Shown in pieces: positions 1 through 7,865 of a DNA stretch of 40,687 nt (the stretch's first letter is position 1; the number at the start of each line of letters is the position of its first letter). Origin of the DNA: Leadbetterella sp031420365 (GTDB taxonomy: Bacteria > Bacteroidota > Bacteroidia > Cytophagales > Spirosomataceae); the NCBI GenBank assembly GCA_031420365.1, contig JANOMP010000070.1, positions 1 through 40,687 of the forward strand, read 5' to 3'. Under the pieces are notes generated by a model. It was given only the letters and a program-made list of their open reading frames with translations, did not search any database and was not told the DNA's origin. A program made the translations under genes and the position numbers.

Positions 1-60
1 AATTTGAAATGGAGAATTTTTATTATATCTTTAATAGCTAATTATCAAATTTTAAAGGGG

Positions 61-194
61 AACGCCCTTTAGGTTTATTCGATTCGGCGTACCGATTTGT
101 GAATGTTTTTTGGCTTGGGTCCGACCGTTCGGCTTTTTTTCGATTGGACCGGCAAACAGGCGGTGCGTCGAAACGCAAAAGTAAGGCCGTCCGC
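61..194. repeat. GC-rich structured intergenic repeat, copy 1
   Basis: This GC-rich patch stands out from the AT-rich surroundings. It shares a core with 40197-40307: TTGTGA(A/G)TGTTTTT near the left, then ATTGGACCGGCAAAC, then AAAGTAAGGC at the right. Its right end is AAGGCCGTCCGC (183-194). The other copy's left end is GCGGACGGCCTT, so an intact element would have about 12-bp terminal inverted repeats. In this copy the left end (AACGCCCTTT, 61-70) is degenerate. It contains short self-complementary pieces such as CCGACCGTTCGG. I see no ORF in it. It may be a small non-autonomous element or a structured RNA; the sequence does not decide. Confidence 0.6.
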
Positions 195-320
195 AGGACA
201 CACAAAGTATAAAAATTAGGGGGTCTTTTTTGAAAATTTGAAAAATAGGCCTTTAAAAGTCATTTAATAAGGTTTTTTGTACAATTTGAAATTTAGTCGG
301 ATGCCAGTAAAAAATATCCT

Positions 321-328
321 TAAATTTG
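321..328 (+). promoter_or_regulatory. -7 box of fabD promoter
   Basis: TAAATTTG matches the Bacteroidota sigma-AB -7 consensus TAnnTTTG, 21 bases before the fabD ATG. No convincing -33 TTTG is found at the expected spacing. Confidence 0.5.
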
Positions 329-348
329 CACCTAATTAATCTTTTGAT

Positions 349-1233
349 ATGAATGCATATGTTTTTCCTGGACAAGGAGCACAGTTTAGTGGAATGGGCA
401 AAGAATTGTATGAAACTAATGAAAATGCCAAAGCACTTTTTAATCAAGCAAACGAAATTTTAGGATTTGATATTACTAAAATAATGTTTGAAGGCTCTGA
501 AGATGAACTCAAACAAACTAATGTTACCCAACCTGCTGTTTTTCTTCATTCTGTAATTTTAGCCTCCACTATAGAAAATTTTAAGCCACATATGGTTGCT
601 GGACATTCTCTAGGAGAGTTTTCTGCACTTGTAGCAGCTGGTGCTTTATCATTTGAAGATGGTTTAAGGCTGGTAGCAAAAAGAGCAGATGCCATGCAAA
701 AAGCTTGTGAGCTAAATCCTTCTACAATGGCCGCTGTTTTAAATCTATCAGACGAAAAAGTAGAGGAAGTTTGTGCAAAAGTTCAAACAGAAACTGGTGA
801 AATAGTGGTGGCAGCCAATTATAATTGCCCTGGACAATTGGTGATTTCAGGCAGTATTGAAGGAATAACCATTGCTTGTGAAAAAATGAAAGAAGCTGGT
901 GCCAAAAGAGCTTTGATTCTACAAGTTGGTGGTGCTTTTCATTCCCCACTTATGGAACCCGCACGAGAAGAGCTAGCAGAAGCTATTAAGAATACAATAT
1001 TTCATACTCCAATCTGCCCTATATATCAAAATGTTAGTGCAAAACCCTTTATAGATGTCGAGCACATAAAATTAAATTTAATACATCAACTTACCTCCCC
1101 CGTTCGTTGGACCCAAAGTGTACAAAACATGGTGGCAGACGGTGCAACTAATTTTACGGAATGTGGACCTGGAAAAGTATTGCAAGGCTTAGTGAAGAAG
1201 ATTTCGCCAGAGATGGAAACTGCTGGGGTTTGA
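349..1233 (+). CDS. fabD: malonyl CoA-acyl carrier protein transacylase
   Basis: FabD moves the malonyl group from CoA to acyl carrier protein, the step that supplies extender units for fatty acid synthesis in the cytoplasm. The 294-residue length is normal. The N-terminal oxyanion-loop motif PGQGAQ (about residues 7-12), the nucleophile elbow GHSLGE with Ser87, and the catalytic His198 in GGAFHSPLMEP are all present. The C-terminal ECGPGKVLQGL motif is also typical. It starts at an ATG a short distance after a TAnnTTTG box. It is monocistronic here: the next gene is convergent and separated by a bidirectional terminator. FabI, from the same pathway, lies far away at 24.5 kb. Identification is very secure. 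Confidence 0.97.
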   Translation: MNAYVFPGQGAQFSGMGKELYETNENAKALFNQANEILGFDITKIMFEGSEDELKQTNVTQPAVFLHSVILASTIENFKPHMVAGHSLGEFSALVAAGALSFEDGLRLVAKRADAMQKACELNPSTMAAVLNLSDEKVEEVCAKVQTETGEIVVAANYNCPGQLVISGSIEGITIACEKMKEAGAKRALILQVGGAFHSPLMEPAREELAEAIKNTIFHTPICPIYQNVSAKPFIDVEHIKLNLIHQLTSPVRWTQSVQNMVADGATNFTECGPGKVLQGLVKKISPEMETAGV

Positions 1234-1282
1234 TAATTTTTGCAAAAAATTAAAAGTAGGACTAAAAATTAATGAGGCATAT

Positions 1283-1314
1283 AAAAAAAAGGGCGGATAA
1301 ACTGCCCTTTTTTT
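1283..1314. terminator. bidirectional rho-independent terminator
   Basis: An A8 tract, then GGGC, a 9-base loop, GCCC and a T7 tract form an A/T-extended hairpin with poly-U on either transcript. It lies between the convergent fabD and DUF1501 genes and can serve both. Confidence 0.85.
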
Positions 1315-1364
1315 GTTTAAATTAAATTATAAGAATCTTAGAAATCCCAAATTTTAAAAAAATA

Positions 1365-2927
1365 CTAAAGTTTCACAACTTTTTTAATCTCTTGATATAC
1401 ATTATTTTGAAAACGAACCATATAAGTTCCTTGAGCAAATCCATTAAACGGAACAACTATTTCGTGTTTCCCTTCATCATACGTGTCGTCCACGGGTTGG
1501 CTTACTTCTATACCCCGCATGTTAAATATTTGAATCATACAATGTCCACCTTTTGAATCAAAACTCAAGGTTGCAGTGTCTGTTACTGGATTTGGAAAAG
1601 CATTTAAGCGACTGTTGTTTGTGATTGGTTCATTTGAAAGTACTTTTCCGCAAACACTCGGATTTACCAACGGCAAAGACTGAAAATTTTGAAATAATAT
1701 ATCCTTTATTTGGCTTGAATCCACACAAAACCAATTCTCTAGAACAGAAGCATATACAGATCTAAAATCATATTGCATTGTAACATTATCGCCTGATTTT
1801 GAAACATCTGGCAAAGGAGTGGCCTTTCCAATAAAATCTGCGTTTACTTTGTTGCCGAAGAAAAACATAGGAGCAGCAGCACCATGATCAGTTCCAGATG
1901 AAGCATTAGACACTACTCTTCTACCAAACTCTGAATAGGTCATACCCATTACTTTATCTGCAACACCAAGAAACTTTAGATCATCCTGAAAAGCTTTTAT
2001 AGAACTAGATATATTTTTCAACAAATTGGTGTGTGCACCTAAAGAAGTGTCTGTGGCATCTACTTGATTGCTATGTGTGTCAAAGCCACCTAATCTCACG
2101 TAATAAAACTTGGTTTTTAAACCCCCGCCAATTAGCCTTGCTACAATCTTTAGTTGGTTGGCCAAGCTTTGATTTGGATACGTTTGCTGTTGAGTAACTT
2201 TTAATGCAGCAGCTTTTATTGTTTCCCCATATTTATTAGTTTGCTTTGAAATCTCTCTCAAATAAGACAATTTTTTTCCTGCAAGTGTGTTGGGAGTAGG
2301 CTCGACTGCATTGGTTAATAATTGATAAAACACAGTTGGGTCAGATATAGACATTCCCATGTTATAAATTGGCCCTTGTAAAGCAGTTGTTACTACCGAA
2401 CCAATTTGAATTGCCAAAGGATCCGGGAATTTAGTATTTGGATATCCTTCCGGAAAATTAGGGTGTTGTAAAGAAATATATCTACCTCCCCATCCACTTT
2501 CAGCAATATTATTTGAACTAGACGCCGTATTCCAAATATCAGTGGCAACAAAATGGGAGAAATTAGGATTAGGATATCCTACGTCTTGAACTATTGCTCC
2601 TTTTCCGTCTGCCATCATCCGTGAGAACTCTAATAAACCAGGATTTAATCCTATGGTGTCAGTTTGAGGTATTTTTAATAATTTGTCTTCTGCAATAGCG
2701 ATATTAGACCTAGCGGCTTTGTATTTACTATATTGATTTACTGGAATTACTGTATTCAATCCGTCATTTCCTCCCGAAAGCTGAATCACAACTAATACAT
2801 TATCAGTAGCCATTAAACTTTCAGTAATATTGCCATAGCTTAGAAGATTATGTTTATCTAAAAACATGGGCACCATTGCTCCTAATCCTGCATTCTTTAT
2901 GAAATTTCTTCTGTTGATATTCTTCAT
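1365..2927 (-). CDS. DUF1501 protein with twin-arginine leader and T9SS sorting domain
   Basis: 520 residues. The N-terminus NRRNFIKNAG (R6-R7) looks like a twin-arginine signal. The DUF1501 body follows, with LSGGNDGLNTV (about residues 51-61), GGFDTHSNQV, and the SEFGRRV / TDHGAAAPMFFFG motifs of this alkaline-phosphatase-fold-like family. The last ~80 residues, from NAFPNPVTD to the end, are a type IX secretion C-terminal sorting domain (PNP near its start, GTYMVRF, final KKVVKL). The protein is therefore expected to be exported and released or anchored at the cell surface. Its biochemical activity is unknown. The start overlaps the end of the upstream DUF1800 gene by 4 bases, so the two are translationally coupled. 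DUF1800/DUF1501 pairs are a recurring two-gene unit in Bacteroidota and Planctomycetes. Confidence 0.9.
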   Translation of the reverse strand: MKNINRRNFIKNAGLGAMVPMFLDKHNLLSYGNITESLMATDNVLVVIQLSGGNDGLNTVIPVNQYSKYKAARSNIAIAEDKLLKIPQTDTIGLNPGLLEFSRMMADGKGAIVQDVGYPNPNFSHFVATDIWNTASSSNNIAESGWGGRYISLQHPNFPEGYPNTKFPDPLAIQIGSVVTTALQGPIYNMGMSISDPTVFYQLLTNAVEPTPNTLAGKKLSYLREISKQTNKYGETIKAAALKVTQQQTYPNQSLANQLKIVARLIGGGLKTKFYYVRLGGFDTHSNQVDATDTSLGAHTNLLKNISSSIKAFQDDLKFLGVADKVMGMTYSEFGRRVVSNASSGTDHGAAAPMFFFGNKVNADFIGKATPLPDVSKSGDNVTMQYDFRSVYASVLENWFCVDSSQIKDILFQNFQSLPLVNPSVCGKVLSNEPITNNSRLNAFPNPVTDTATLSFDSKGGHCMIQIFNMRGIEVSQPVDDTYDEGKHEIVVPFNGFAQGTYMVRFQNNVYQEIKKVVKL

Positions 2928-4516
2928 GATAATTGGAATTCTGGAAGTGAAAGTAAATAAACAAAAAGACTTTTTAACCTAGTTGTCACCAAATTAGTAT
3001 TTGTAGTTGTAGGTTTTGCTAAAAATTCCAGCCACAAATCTGTCCAGTGATAATCAGAGGATTGCCCTGCTAAAAGTATATCTGTTTTTAACTTATTTTT
3101 TAAGGCTTGAGATATTGGCGTTTGAAAAAACCAAAAATCTAGTTCATTTATTAAATTATTGGGTTCTTGAGGATTATCTAATTTTTTAATAAAAGTCGTT
3201 AAATCTACCTTAACAGTTTTCCCACTACGTGTATATCCATTTTTTACTAAATTCTCTGTAAATTTTACTCTTTCTGGAAAGGTGCTAGTATTTATCCAAA
3301 TTTCATGAAAAACAGGGGCTTGGTAATAGGCAGGCCAACCAGCTACACTGGGAGGGTCACCTAATACTTGTTGACTTCTATCAGATGCCCCTAATAAATC
3401 ATTTCCAAAAAGATAGTACTCATATAAAGTATCATTTTTTACTGGCCAAACTGGCTCCATTAGCCGGGTGCTTCCAACCATATGGTCAATTGGGCTCTTT
3501 ATAATGGAACCTCTTAGCTCTAAATCAAAAAAGTGAATGCTAGAAAACATCGCTTTTAATAAAGGTATCATTTCATAATTGCTATCCCTAAATATTTTAG
3601 CTAAAGGCCCAATAAACTGTATTTCAGCTTCATCAGTAATATCATAGTAAAAGAAAAATGTATATAATTTTCTAACAATAAATAAGCTGACCTCTTGTTG
3701 TTGGAAAATCATGGCTAACAAATCATCCAATTCTTTTTGCCCGTCTTGCCCAGTTCTGCCTTTAATTACTTTACCACCAAAAAACGAAGAAAAAACTTTA
3801 TCGGTAGTATCATGTGCAGACTCAGAAAAAGTAACCACTTGGGTGTCTCTTGTGACTCTGAAACCCGTCAAAATTTTCGCAGCACTCTTAATGTCGTCTT
3901 CTGTATATTTGGAATTTGCCCCCTTTCCTAATGTAAATAATTCCTGCAACTCCCTAGCATAATTTTCGTCAGGTGCTGTTTTGGAATTTCTTACGCCATT
4001 TAAATAAACTAACATGGCGGGATCAATAGTGATGGCTTTAACAAAATCCTTAAAATTTCCTAAAGCGAATTTCCTAATGACACTTTGATGCTTAAAACCG
4101 TATCGTGCGTCATCATAATCCGAAATTTCCGTAGCAAAATGATTATGCCAAAACAAAATCATTCTCTCTTCCATTGAATTCTTTTGAAACAGCATTTGAT
4201 CCAGCCACCAAGCTCTTAAAGATTGCCGTCTCCTAAAATTAATATTGCCGTCTCCATACGTAGCATTCACCCAGGTACTACCTAATGCTACCCCGGTTGT
4301 ATCTTTTTGAATACTTTCATAAAAATTAACGGGTGGCAGAGGAATTGGGTTAGGAGCTACTAACTCGTCAATAAGACTACTTAAACTTCTAGATTTTAAA
4401 TTTTTAAATTCTCCTATTGTGAAGCCTAACAAAGTACGCTTTAAAAGATGCTTAAGGGCTAAGTCATCAATTGCTCCAGTAAACTTTTCAGGGCTGAAAG
4501 ATTTGAAAGATACCAT
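2924..4516 (-). CDS. DUF1800 domain-containing protein
   Basis: 530 residues. Family hallmarks are visible: an N-terminal HLLKRTLLGFT segment, ILFWHNHFATE (about residues 118-128), ARELQELFTLGKG (about 188-200), AAKILTGFR, and a C-terminal PPSVAGWPAYYQ motif. DUF1800 proteins have no assigned reaction and are usually encoded with DUF1501. No clear signal peptide is seen at this ATG (MVSFKSFSPEKF), whereas the partner carries both a twin-arginine leader and a sorting domain. This is the first gene of the operon; a TAnnTTTG box lies about 80 bases upstream. Family assignment is secure, function unknown. Confidence 0.88.
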   Translation of the reverse strand: MVSFKSFSPEKFTGAIDDLALKHLLKRTLLGFTIGEFKNLKSRSLSSLIDELVAPNPIPLPPVNFYESIQKDTTGVALGSTWVNATYGDGNINFRRRQSLRAWWLDQMLFQKNSMEERMILFWHNHFATEISDYDDARYGFKHQSVIRKFALGNFKDFVKAITIDPAMLVYLNGVRNSKTAPDENYARELQELFTLGKGANSKYTEDDIKSAAKILTGFRVTRDTQVVTFSESAHDTTDKVFSSFFGGKVIKGRTGQDGQKELDDLLAMIFQQQEVSLFIVRKLYTFFFYYDITDEAEIQFIGPLAKIFRDSNYEMIPLLKAMFSSIHFFDLELRGSIIKSPIDHMVGSTRLMEPVWPVKNDTLYEYYLFGNDLLGASDRSQQVLGDPPSVAGWPAYYQAPVFHEIWINTSTFPERVKFTENLVKNGYTRSGKTVKVDLTTFIKKLDNPQEPNNLINELDFWFFQTPISQALKNKLKTDILLAGQSSDYHWTDLWLEFLAKPTTTNTNLVTTRLKSLFVYLLSLPEFQLS

Positions 4517-4598
4517 TTTAGAGTTAATAGTTTTTGTTTAGACACTGAAACATAACAAAAATTTATATTTTGAAATTAATTATTAACAATACTCCTTA

Positions 4599-4606
4599 CA
4601 AAGATA
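4599..4606 (-). promoter_or_regulatory. -7 box of DUF1800-DUF1501 operon promoter
   Basis: Read on the minus strand this is TATCTTTG, matching TAnnTTTG, followed by an AT-rich leader to the DUF1800 ATG at 4516. No clear -33 TTTG is seen. The remaining divergent gap up to 4800 is AT-rich and featureless. Confidence 0.45.
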
Positions 4607-4800
4607 AATTATTATACCGTATAATAAAAAAAATATTAATTCTTAGTTTAATTAAATTCTAGGTAAATATAAAAAATGATTTAACAAAATACATTATCTT
4701 GAATTTTAACAATACAAATGGTTTTGCAAATTTTTAAGAAAAATAAAAATTTACAGTGAAATTTACTTTAGTTTGTAGTTTAGATTTAACTTAATTTGAA

Positions 4801-5745
4801 ATGAAAATAGTCTTTTTAGATGCATTCACTGTAAATCCAAAAGAAATAAATTTAAGTGTATTTGAAAACTTGGGAAATTTTGAATGGTTTGATAGAACCC
4901 TACCACAAGAAGTAATAGAAAGAGCCAAAGATGCAACTATAGTGTTAACCAATAAAGTTAAGCTTGATAGAGAGACATTAAATCAACTTCCTCATCTTAA
5001 GTATATTGGAATTACTGCCACAGGTTTTAATATTGTGGATGTATTAGCGGCTAAAGAGTTGGGCATAACGGTTTCCAATGCAAAAAACTATAGCTCAATG
5101 TCTGTGGCTCAACAGGTGTTTGCTATGATTTTGGCATTTTCTAATCGTTTAGCCGAACATGATAACCCTCAAAAATGGACAGCAAGTCCTGATTTCTGTT
5201 ATTTAGATTATTCTTTAATGGAGTTAAAAGACAAAACTCTAGGACTGATTGGCTATGGTGATATTGGCAAAAAAGTAGCTCAAATAGCTTTAGCATTTGA
5301 AATGAAGGTTTTAGTAAACAAGAAAACTCCTTTTGCAGAAGCTCCTAAAAATATTTCAGAAACTACCCTCGATACCCTTTTTGAGAAAAGTGATTTTTTA
5401 AGTTTACATTGTCCACTTACATCTGAAAATGATGGTTTTATTAACGCAAGAAGCATTTCAAAAATGAAACCCTCTGCCATTATAATTAATACGGCTCGCG
5501 GACAATTAGTGAACGAAATAGAATTGGCAGAAGCCCTAAATAAAGGAACAATTGCTGGTGCGTATTTAGATGTTTTGAGTGTGGAACCTCCAAATAAACA
5601 AAACCCATTGCTAGGTGCTAAAAACTGCAAGATAAGCCCACATATAGCTTGGGGAACCTTAGAAGCAAGAGAAAAATTAATAGCAATTGTTTATTCTAAT
5701 CTTGAAAATTTCTTAAATGGCAAACCCACAAATGTGGTGAATTGA
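4801..5745 (+). CDS. D-2-hydroxyacid dehydrogenase (glycerate dehydrogenase-like)
   Basis: An NAD(P)-dependent oxidoreductase of the D-isomer-specific 2-hydroxyacid dehydrogenase family, 314 residues, a normal length. The Rossmann nucleotide loop is GYGDIG (about residues 151-156). The substrate-binding and catalytic region includes NTARGQLVNE (Arg near 233), the glutamate in LSVEPP (near 259) and the catalytic histidine in SPHIAWG (near 280). The family interconverts 2-oxo and D-2-hydroxy acids; the closest type is hydroxypyruvate reductase/glycerate dehydrogenase, but the exact substrate cannot be read. It is monocistronic, with its terminator overlapping its own last codons. It marks the left border of the accessory island. 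Confidence 0.9.
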   Translation: MKIVFLDAFTVNPKEINLSVFENLGNFEWFDRTLPQEVIERAKDATIVLTNKVKLDRETLNQLPHLKYIGITATGFNIVDVLAAKELGITVSNAKNYSSMSVAQQVFAMILAFSNRLAEHDNPQKWTASPDFCYLDYSLMELKDKTLGLIGYGDIGKKVAQIALAFEMKVLVNKKTPFAEAPKNISETTLDTLFEKSDFLSLHCPLTSENDGFINARSISKMKPSAIIINTARGQLVNEIELAEALNKGTIAGAYLDVLSVEPPNKQNPLLGAKNCKISPHIAWGTLEAREKLIAIVYSNLENFLNGKPTNVVN

Positions 5746-5764
5746 AATTTGTAGGTTTTTTTTT
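5722..5764 (+). terminator. terminator overlapping the dehydrogenase 3' end
   Basis: AAACCCACAAAT (5722-5733) can pair with ATTTGTAGGTTT (5747-5758), with one unpaired base, followed by a T tract. The left arm is inside the coding sequence and the stop codon (5743-5745) lies in the loop. Confidence 0.65.
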
Positions 5765-5871
5765 GTTTAAATTTTAGGTCGCTATCCTATTTTAAGTAGG
5801 TATCAAACTTCACTTATTTTTTCTTCAAAATTAGCCCCAATGGGTATTTATTTTCAGGCTACACAAAGTGA

Positions 5872-6380
5872 TTTTTTTTGCAATTTTCTCATTTTTTTCA
5901 ATGGAAACAATGTAAGATCGATGAACCCTCATAAACAAATTTAATGGCAAACGAGCCAAACAATCTGCTATTATTTGGGCTCACTTGAATATTGTGGGGA
6001 GTAAATTTTCTTTGTGTCAAAAAATAGGTATGGCAATTTTCATCCGAAGCAATGTATTATATTTCGTCTAATTTTATTTTCTCTTCTTTATATCCAGTTT
6101 TAATGAAAATATACTTTGGGATGTTTTCCAAATCTGCTTTTTTTAATTCTAATGCCTTATGGCAGGCTTTTGTGAACCTAGCTAATGAAAAAGGTTTTAA
6201 CAAGTAATCTACCCCATCTAATTCAAACCCTTTAACAGCGTACTCGGAATAAGCTATTGTAAAATTACCATTGGGCATTTTTGAAAATACCCCAATAAAT
6301 TCTATTCCCGAAATATCGGGCATATTAATAGCTAATAAAAGTAAATTTATTTTGCATTTAAAAAATTCAAAGCCAATCAA
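5872..6380 (-). pseudogene. LytTR-family response regulator, broken
   Basis: Remnant of an AlgR/LytR-type two-component response regulator. The receiver part survives from about 6380 down: NMPDISGIEFI (Asp-loop region), then GVDYLLKPFSLARF with the conserved Lys-Pro. The linker leads to KIKLDEI, where an in-frame TAA at 6055-6057 interrupts the expected (I)YI-S-D start of the LytTR DNA-binding domain. Beyond it the frame stays open for YIASDENCHTYFLTQRK and then shifts: the conserved signature FMRVHRSYIVS is read in another frame near 5890-5940. The start of the receiver is missing, replaced at its 5' side by the HigBA module. With a lost N-terminus, a nonsense codon and a frameshift, it is not functional. 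Confidence 0.8.
6178..6322. repeat. direct repeat copy 1 flanking HigBA (receiver-domain segment)
   Basis: This ~145-bp segment of the LytTR receiver domain, from CTAGCTAATGAAAAAGG to CCCGAAATATCGGGCA, recurs almost identically at 7184-7326 in the same orientation, about 1006 bp away. Only a handful of substitutions and small indels separate the copies. The higBA genes lie between them. Confidence 0.85.
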
Positions 6381-6736
6381 GAAAGAAGAACCTCTGCGGG
6401 AATGCCCAACCTTTTATGAAACATCTTTGCTATCTTAAGAGTCAATGGCCTTTTATGATTCAATATCGCAGATACATAAGCCTTACTACCAATCCCTTCT
6501 ACAAAATCCTTATGCTTTAAACCTTTATCTTTCATTATAGCTTTGATTGCCTCAATAGGGTCAGGAAAGGGGATTTTGAAGTTCTTATCCTCATAGTCTT
6601 TTATAAGTAAAAGAGCCATTTCTAAATTGTCTCCTTTAGAAGTATTCGGCAAAACATTTGCATCAAATTGAGCATCAACCCAATCCAATAATTCTTCATA
6701 TTCACTGTCAGATTTTATTGGTCTCAAATTTTTCAT
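6377..6736 (-). CDS. higA: HigA-type antitoxin, HTH/XRE family
   Basis: 119 residues. The N-terminal half is acidic and helical (SDSEYEELLDWVDAQF). The C-terminal ~50 residues form a Cro/CI-type helix-turn-helix: KDKGLKHKDFVEGIG, KAYVSAILNHKRPLTLKIAKMFHKRLGIP, EVLL. HigA antitoxins neutralise a RelE-fold mRNA interferase and repress their own promoter through this domain. The ATG overlaps the toxin stop by 4 bases, giving the toxin-first order typical of higBA. Its stop lies at the broken end of the LytTR receiver gene, so the module sits inside that gene's debris. A partner toxin, a coupled overlap and a dyad at the promoter make the call strong. Confidence 0.88.
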   Translation of the reverse strand: MKNLRPIKSDSEYEELLDWVDAQFDANVLPNTSKGDNLEMALLLIKDYEDKNFKIPFPDPIEAIKAIMKDKGLKHKDFVEGIGSKAYVSAILNHKRPLTLKIAKMFHKRLGIPAEVLLS

Positions 6737-7044
6737 TTTTTCTTATAATTTACCGTACTTACATCAATCTTGTCATAATTTGAATGAGTTCCAAACCACT
6801 TAATTTGTATTATTTTGTATAGAAATACTACTCTGACTACCAAACGATATTTGTTTCCAAGAACATTGAAAACTACCCTATCATCCCCCACTATACTTGC
6901 ATTTCCATATTTACTTTTTAATTCTTGAAATGAAGAAAAATCACTTTTTAACAATTCATGATACCATTCTAAAAGAGCATTTTTTGCTACTGGATATTCA
7001 TTACAATAAACCAAAAGTGTTTTTCTGTTTATTATATTAAACAT
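6733..7044 (-). CDS. higB: HigB-type toxin (RelE-fold mRNA interferase)
   Basis: 103 residues, the normal size. Family hallmarks are the opening MFNIINRKTLLVYCNEYP, the middle W(Y)HELLKSDFSSFQELKSKYGNA, DDRVVFNVLGNKYRLVVRV, and the terminal IKWFGTHSNYDKIDV. HigB toxins cleave ribosome-bound mRNA and are held inactive by HigA, encoded immediately downstream with a 4-base overlap. The start lies 4 bases beyond an inverted repeat next to a TAnnTTTG box, as expected for antitoxin autoregulation. Nothing suggests truncation, so the module looks intact although it is surrounded by decayed regulator DNA. Confidence 0.9.
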   Translation of the reverse strand: MFNIINRKTLLVYCNEYPVAKNALLEWYHELLKSDFSSFQELKSKYGNASIVGDDRVVFNVLGNKYRLVVRVVFLYKIIQIKWFGTHSNYDKIDVSTVNYKKK

Positions 7045-7047
7045 AAA

Positions 7048-7071
7048 GTTTACACATAGTGAACAAAAATA
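7048..7071 (-). promoter_or_regulatory. higBA promoter and HigA operator
   Basis: On the minus strand, TATTTTTG (7064-7071) matches TAnnTTTG. Immediately downstream lies the near-perfect dyad GTTTAC-5-GTGAAC (7048-7064) covering the expected transcription start, only 4 bases from the higB ATG. This is the expected position for a HigA or HigBA autorepressor site. Confidence 0.6.
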
Positions 7072-7113
7072 TAAATATTTAAATTCTTATCCAAAACAAA
7101 TACTTTCTTTTTA

Positions 7114-7142
7114 TCAGGGCATGGCACTGAATTTTGCCCTGA
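7114..7142. other. perfect 8-bp inverted repeat
   Basis: TCAGGGCA (7114-7121) and TGCCCTGA (7135-7142) form a hairpin with a 13-base loop upstream of higBA. There is no T tract on either side, so a terminator role is unconvincing. Confidence 0.5.
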
Positions 7143-7183
7143 ATTTCACAAAGTTTATTATAAATGCATAACAACTTCCTGTA

Positions 7184-7326
7184 CTAGCTAATGAAAAAGG
7201 TTTTAACAAATAATCTACCCCATCTAATTCAAACCCTTTAACAGCGTACTCGGAATAAGCTATTGTAAAATTACCATTGGGCATTTTGGAAATACACCAA
7301 TAAATTCTATTCCCGAAATATCGGGC
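7184..7326. repeat. direct repeat copy 2 flanking HigBA (receiver-domain segment)
   Basis: Near-identical copy of 6178-6322. On the minus strand it encodes PNGNFTIAYSEYAVKGFELD and the LLKPFSLA end of a receiver domain, then runs into unrelated sequence, so this copy is also only a fragment. One small deletion shifts its frame near PDISGIEFI. Confidence 0.85.
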
Positions 7327-7592
7327 AATAATAAAAATAAAGTAATTGAAGGCGTGAGCTTTTTGAAACAGGCGTTTAACAACAAAAATTGCCAAATAGC
7401 CACATACCCATAAAACCCATAATCTTCTGCCTTTTAAAATATTCTGCTTAGAATTTCCATAATTGTGTCTCCAAAGTAAGAACCACCCCCAAGACAAATG
7501 AAAAAATGTGTTGAAATTTGGGATTTTTGGGGTGAAAAAAAAATAGCTAATTTTTTTAGAAATATCATTCTCAAAAAGACCTCTGGTGCATT
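7327..7592 (-). pseudogene. response-regulator debris (possible NarL/LuxR type)
   Basis: No intact gene is seen between the repeat and the R-M operator. Weak coding traces remain on the minus strand. Near 7440-7500 LGGGSYFGDTIMEIL resembles the end of the receiver and linker of NarL/LuxR-type regulators; near 7540-7590 GLFENDISKK appears in another frame. The pieces are in different frames with no continuous ORF. This is a low-confidence reading of a decayed regulator. Confidence 0.3.
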
Positions 7593-7621
7593 GTTACTCA
7601 TAGGATGTTGACTCATAGACT
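7593..7621 (+). promoter_or_regulatory. C-box-like operator of the R-M locus
   Basis: Two exact ACTCATAG repeats (7596-7603 and 7611-7618) with a 15-bp period, the second within GACTCATAGACT. Spacing and sequence resemble C-boxes (GACT-nnn-AG-type half sites) bound by restriction controller proteins. It lies 26 bases before a gene that encodes just such a small HTH protein. Binding itself is inferred. Confidence 0.6.
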
Positions 7622-7646
7622 ACAAACTCTCTTTTTTACATAAAAT

Positions 7647-7865
7647 ATGGGCATTAAGCAAAAAATAGGAAAACGGCTTGCTCAATTGAGAAATCAAAAA
7701 GGCATTACACAAGAAGGCTAAGGTTATGAATCTGAGATTCATAGAACCTATATAGCCGCAGTAGAAAGTGGTAAAAGGAATATTTCTGTAGAAGCATTAG
7801 AAAAAGTAATCAAAGGATTAGGAGTAACATTTTTAGAATTTTTTAAAGAAGGAATTGATGAATAA
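7647..7865 (+). pseudogene. R-M controller (C) protein, HTH-XRE, with in-frame stop
   Basis: A 72-codon reading frame encodes an XRE-type helix-turn-helix of controller-protein size: GIKQKIGKRLAQLRNQKGITQE, then a TAA at codon 25 (7719-7721), then GYESEIHRTYIAAVESGKRN, ISVEALEKVIKGLG and VTFLEFFKEG. Both halves are in the same frame, so a single nonsense codon breaks an otherwise perfect gene where relatives have two residues such as E-L between TQE and the next helix. C proteins time R-M expression by binding C-boxes; one is present upstream. The stop codon (7863-7865) overlaps the methyltransferase start. It may be truly dead, suppressed, or a sequencing error. It is too short and interrupted to show as a normal ORF. 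Confidence 0.75.

Noticed and set aside
253..447. minus-strand ORF across the fabD start
   Set aside because: Antisense to fabD with no family features; a shadow frame.
7114..7142. terminator upstream of higBA
   Set aside because: Good hairpin but no T tract on either strand.
7434..7616. 60-residue minus ORF overlapping the C-box
   Set aside because: Low-complexity shadow over decayed regulator DNA and the operator; only traces of a regulator were kept as a weak pseudogene.
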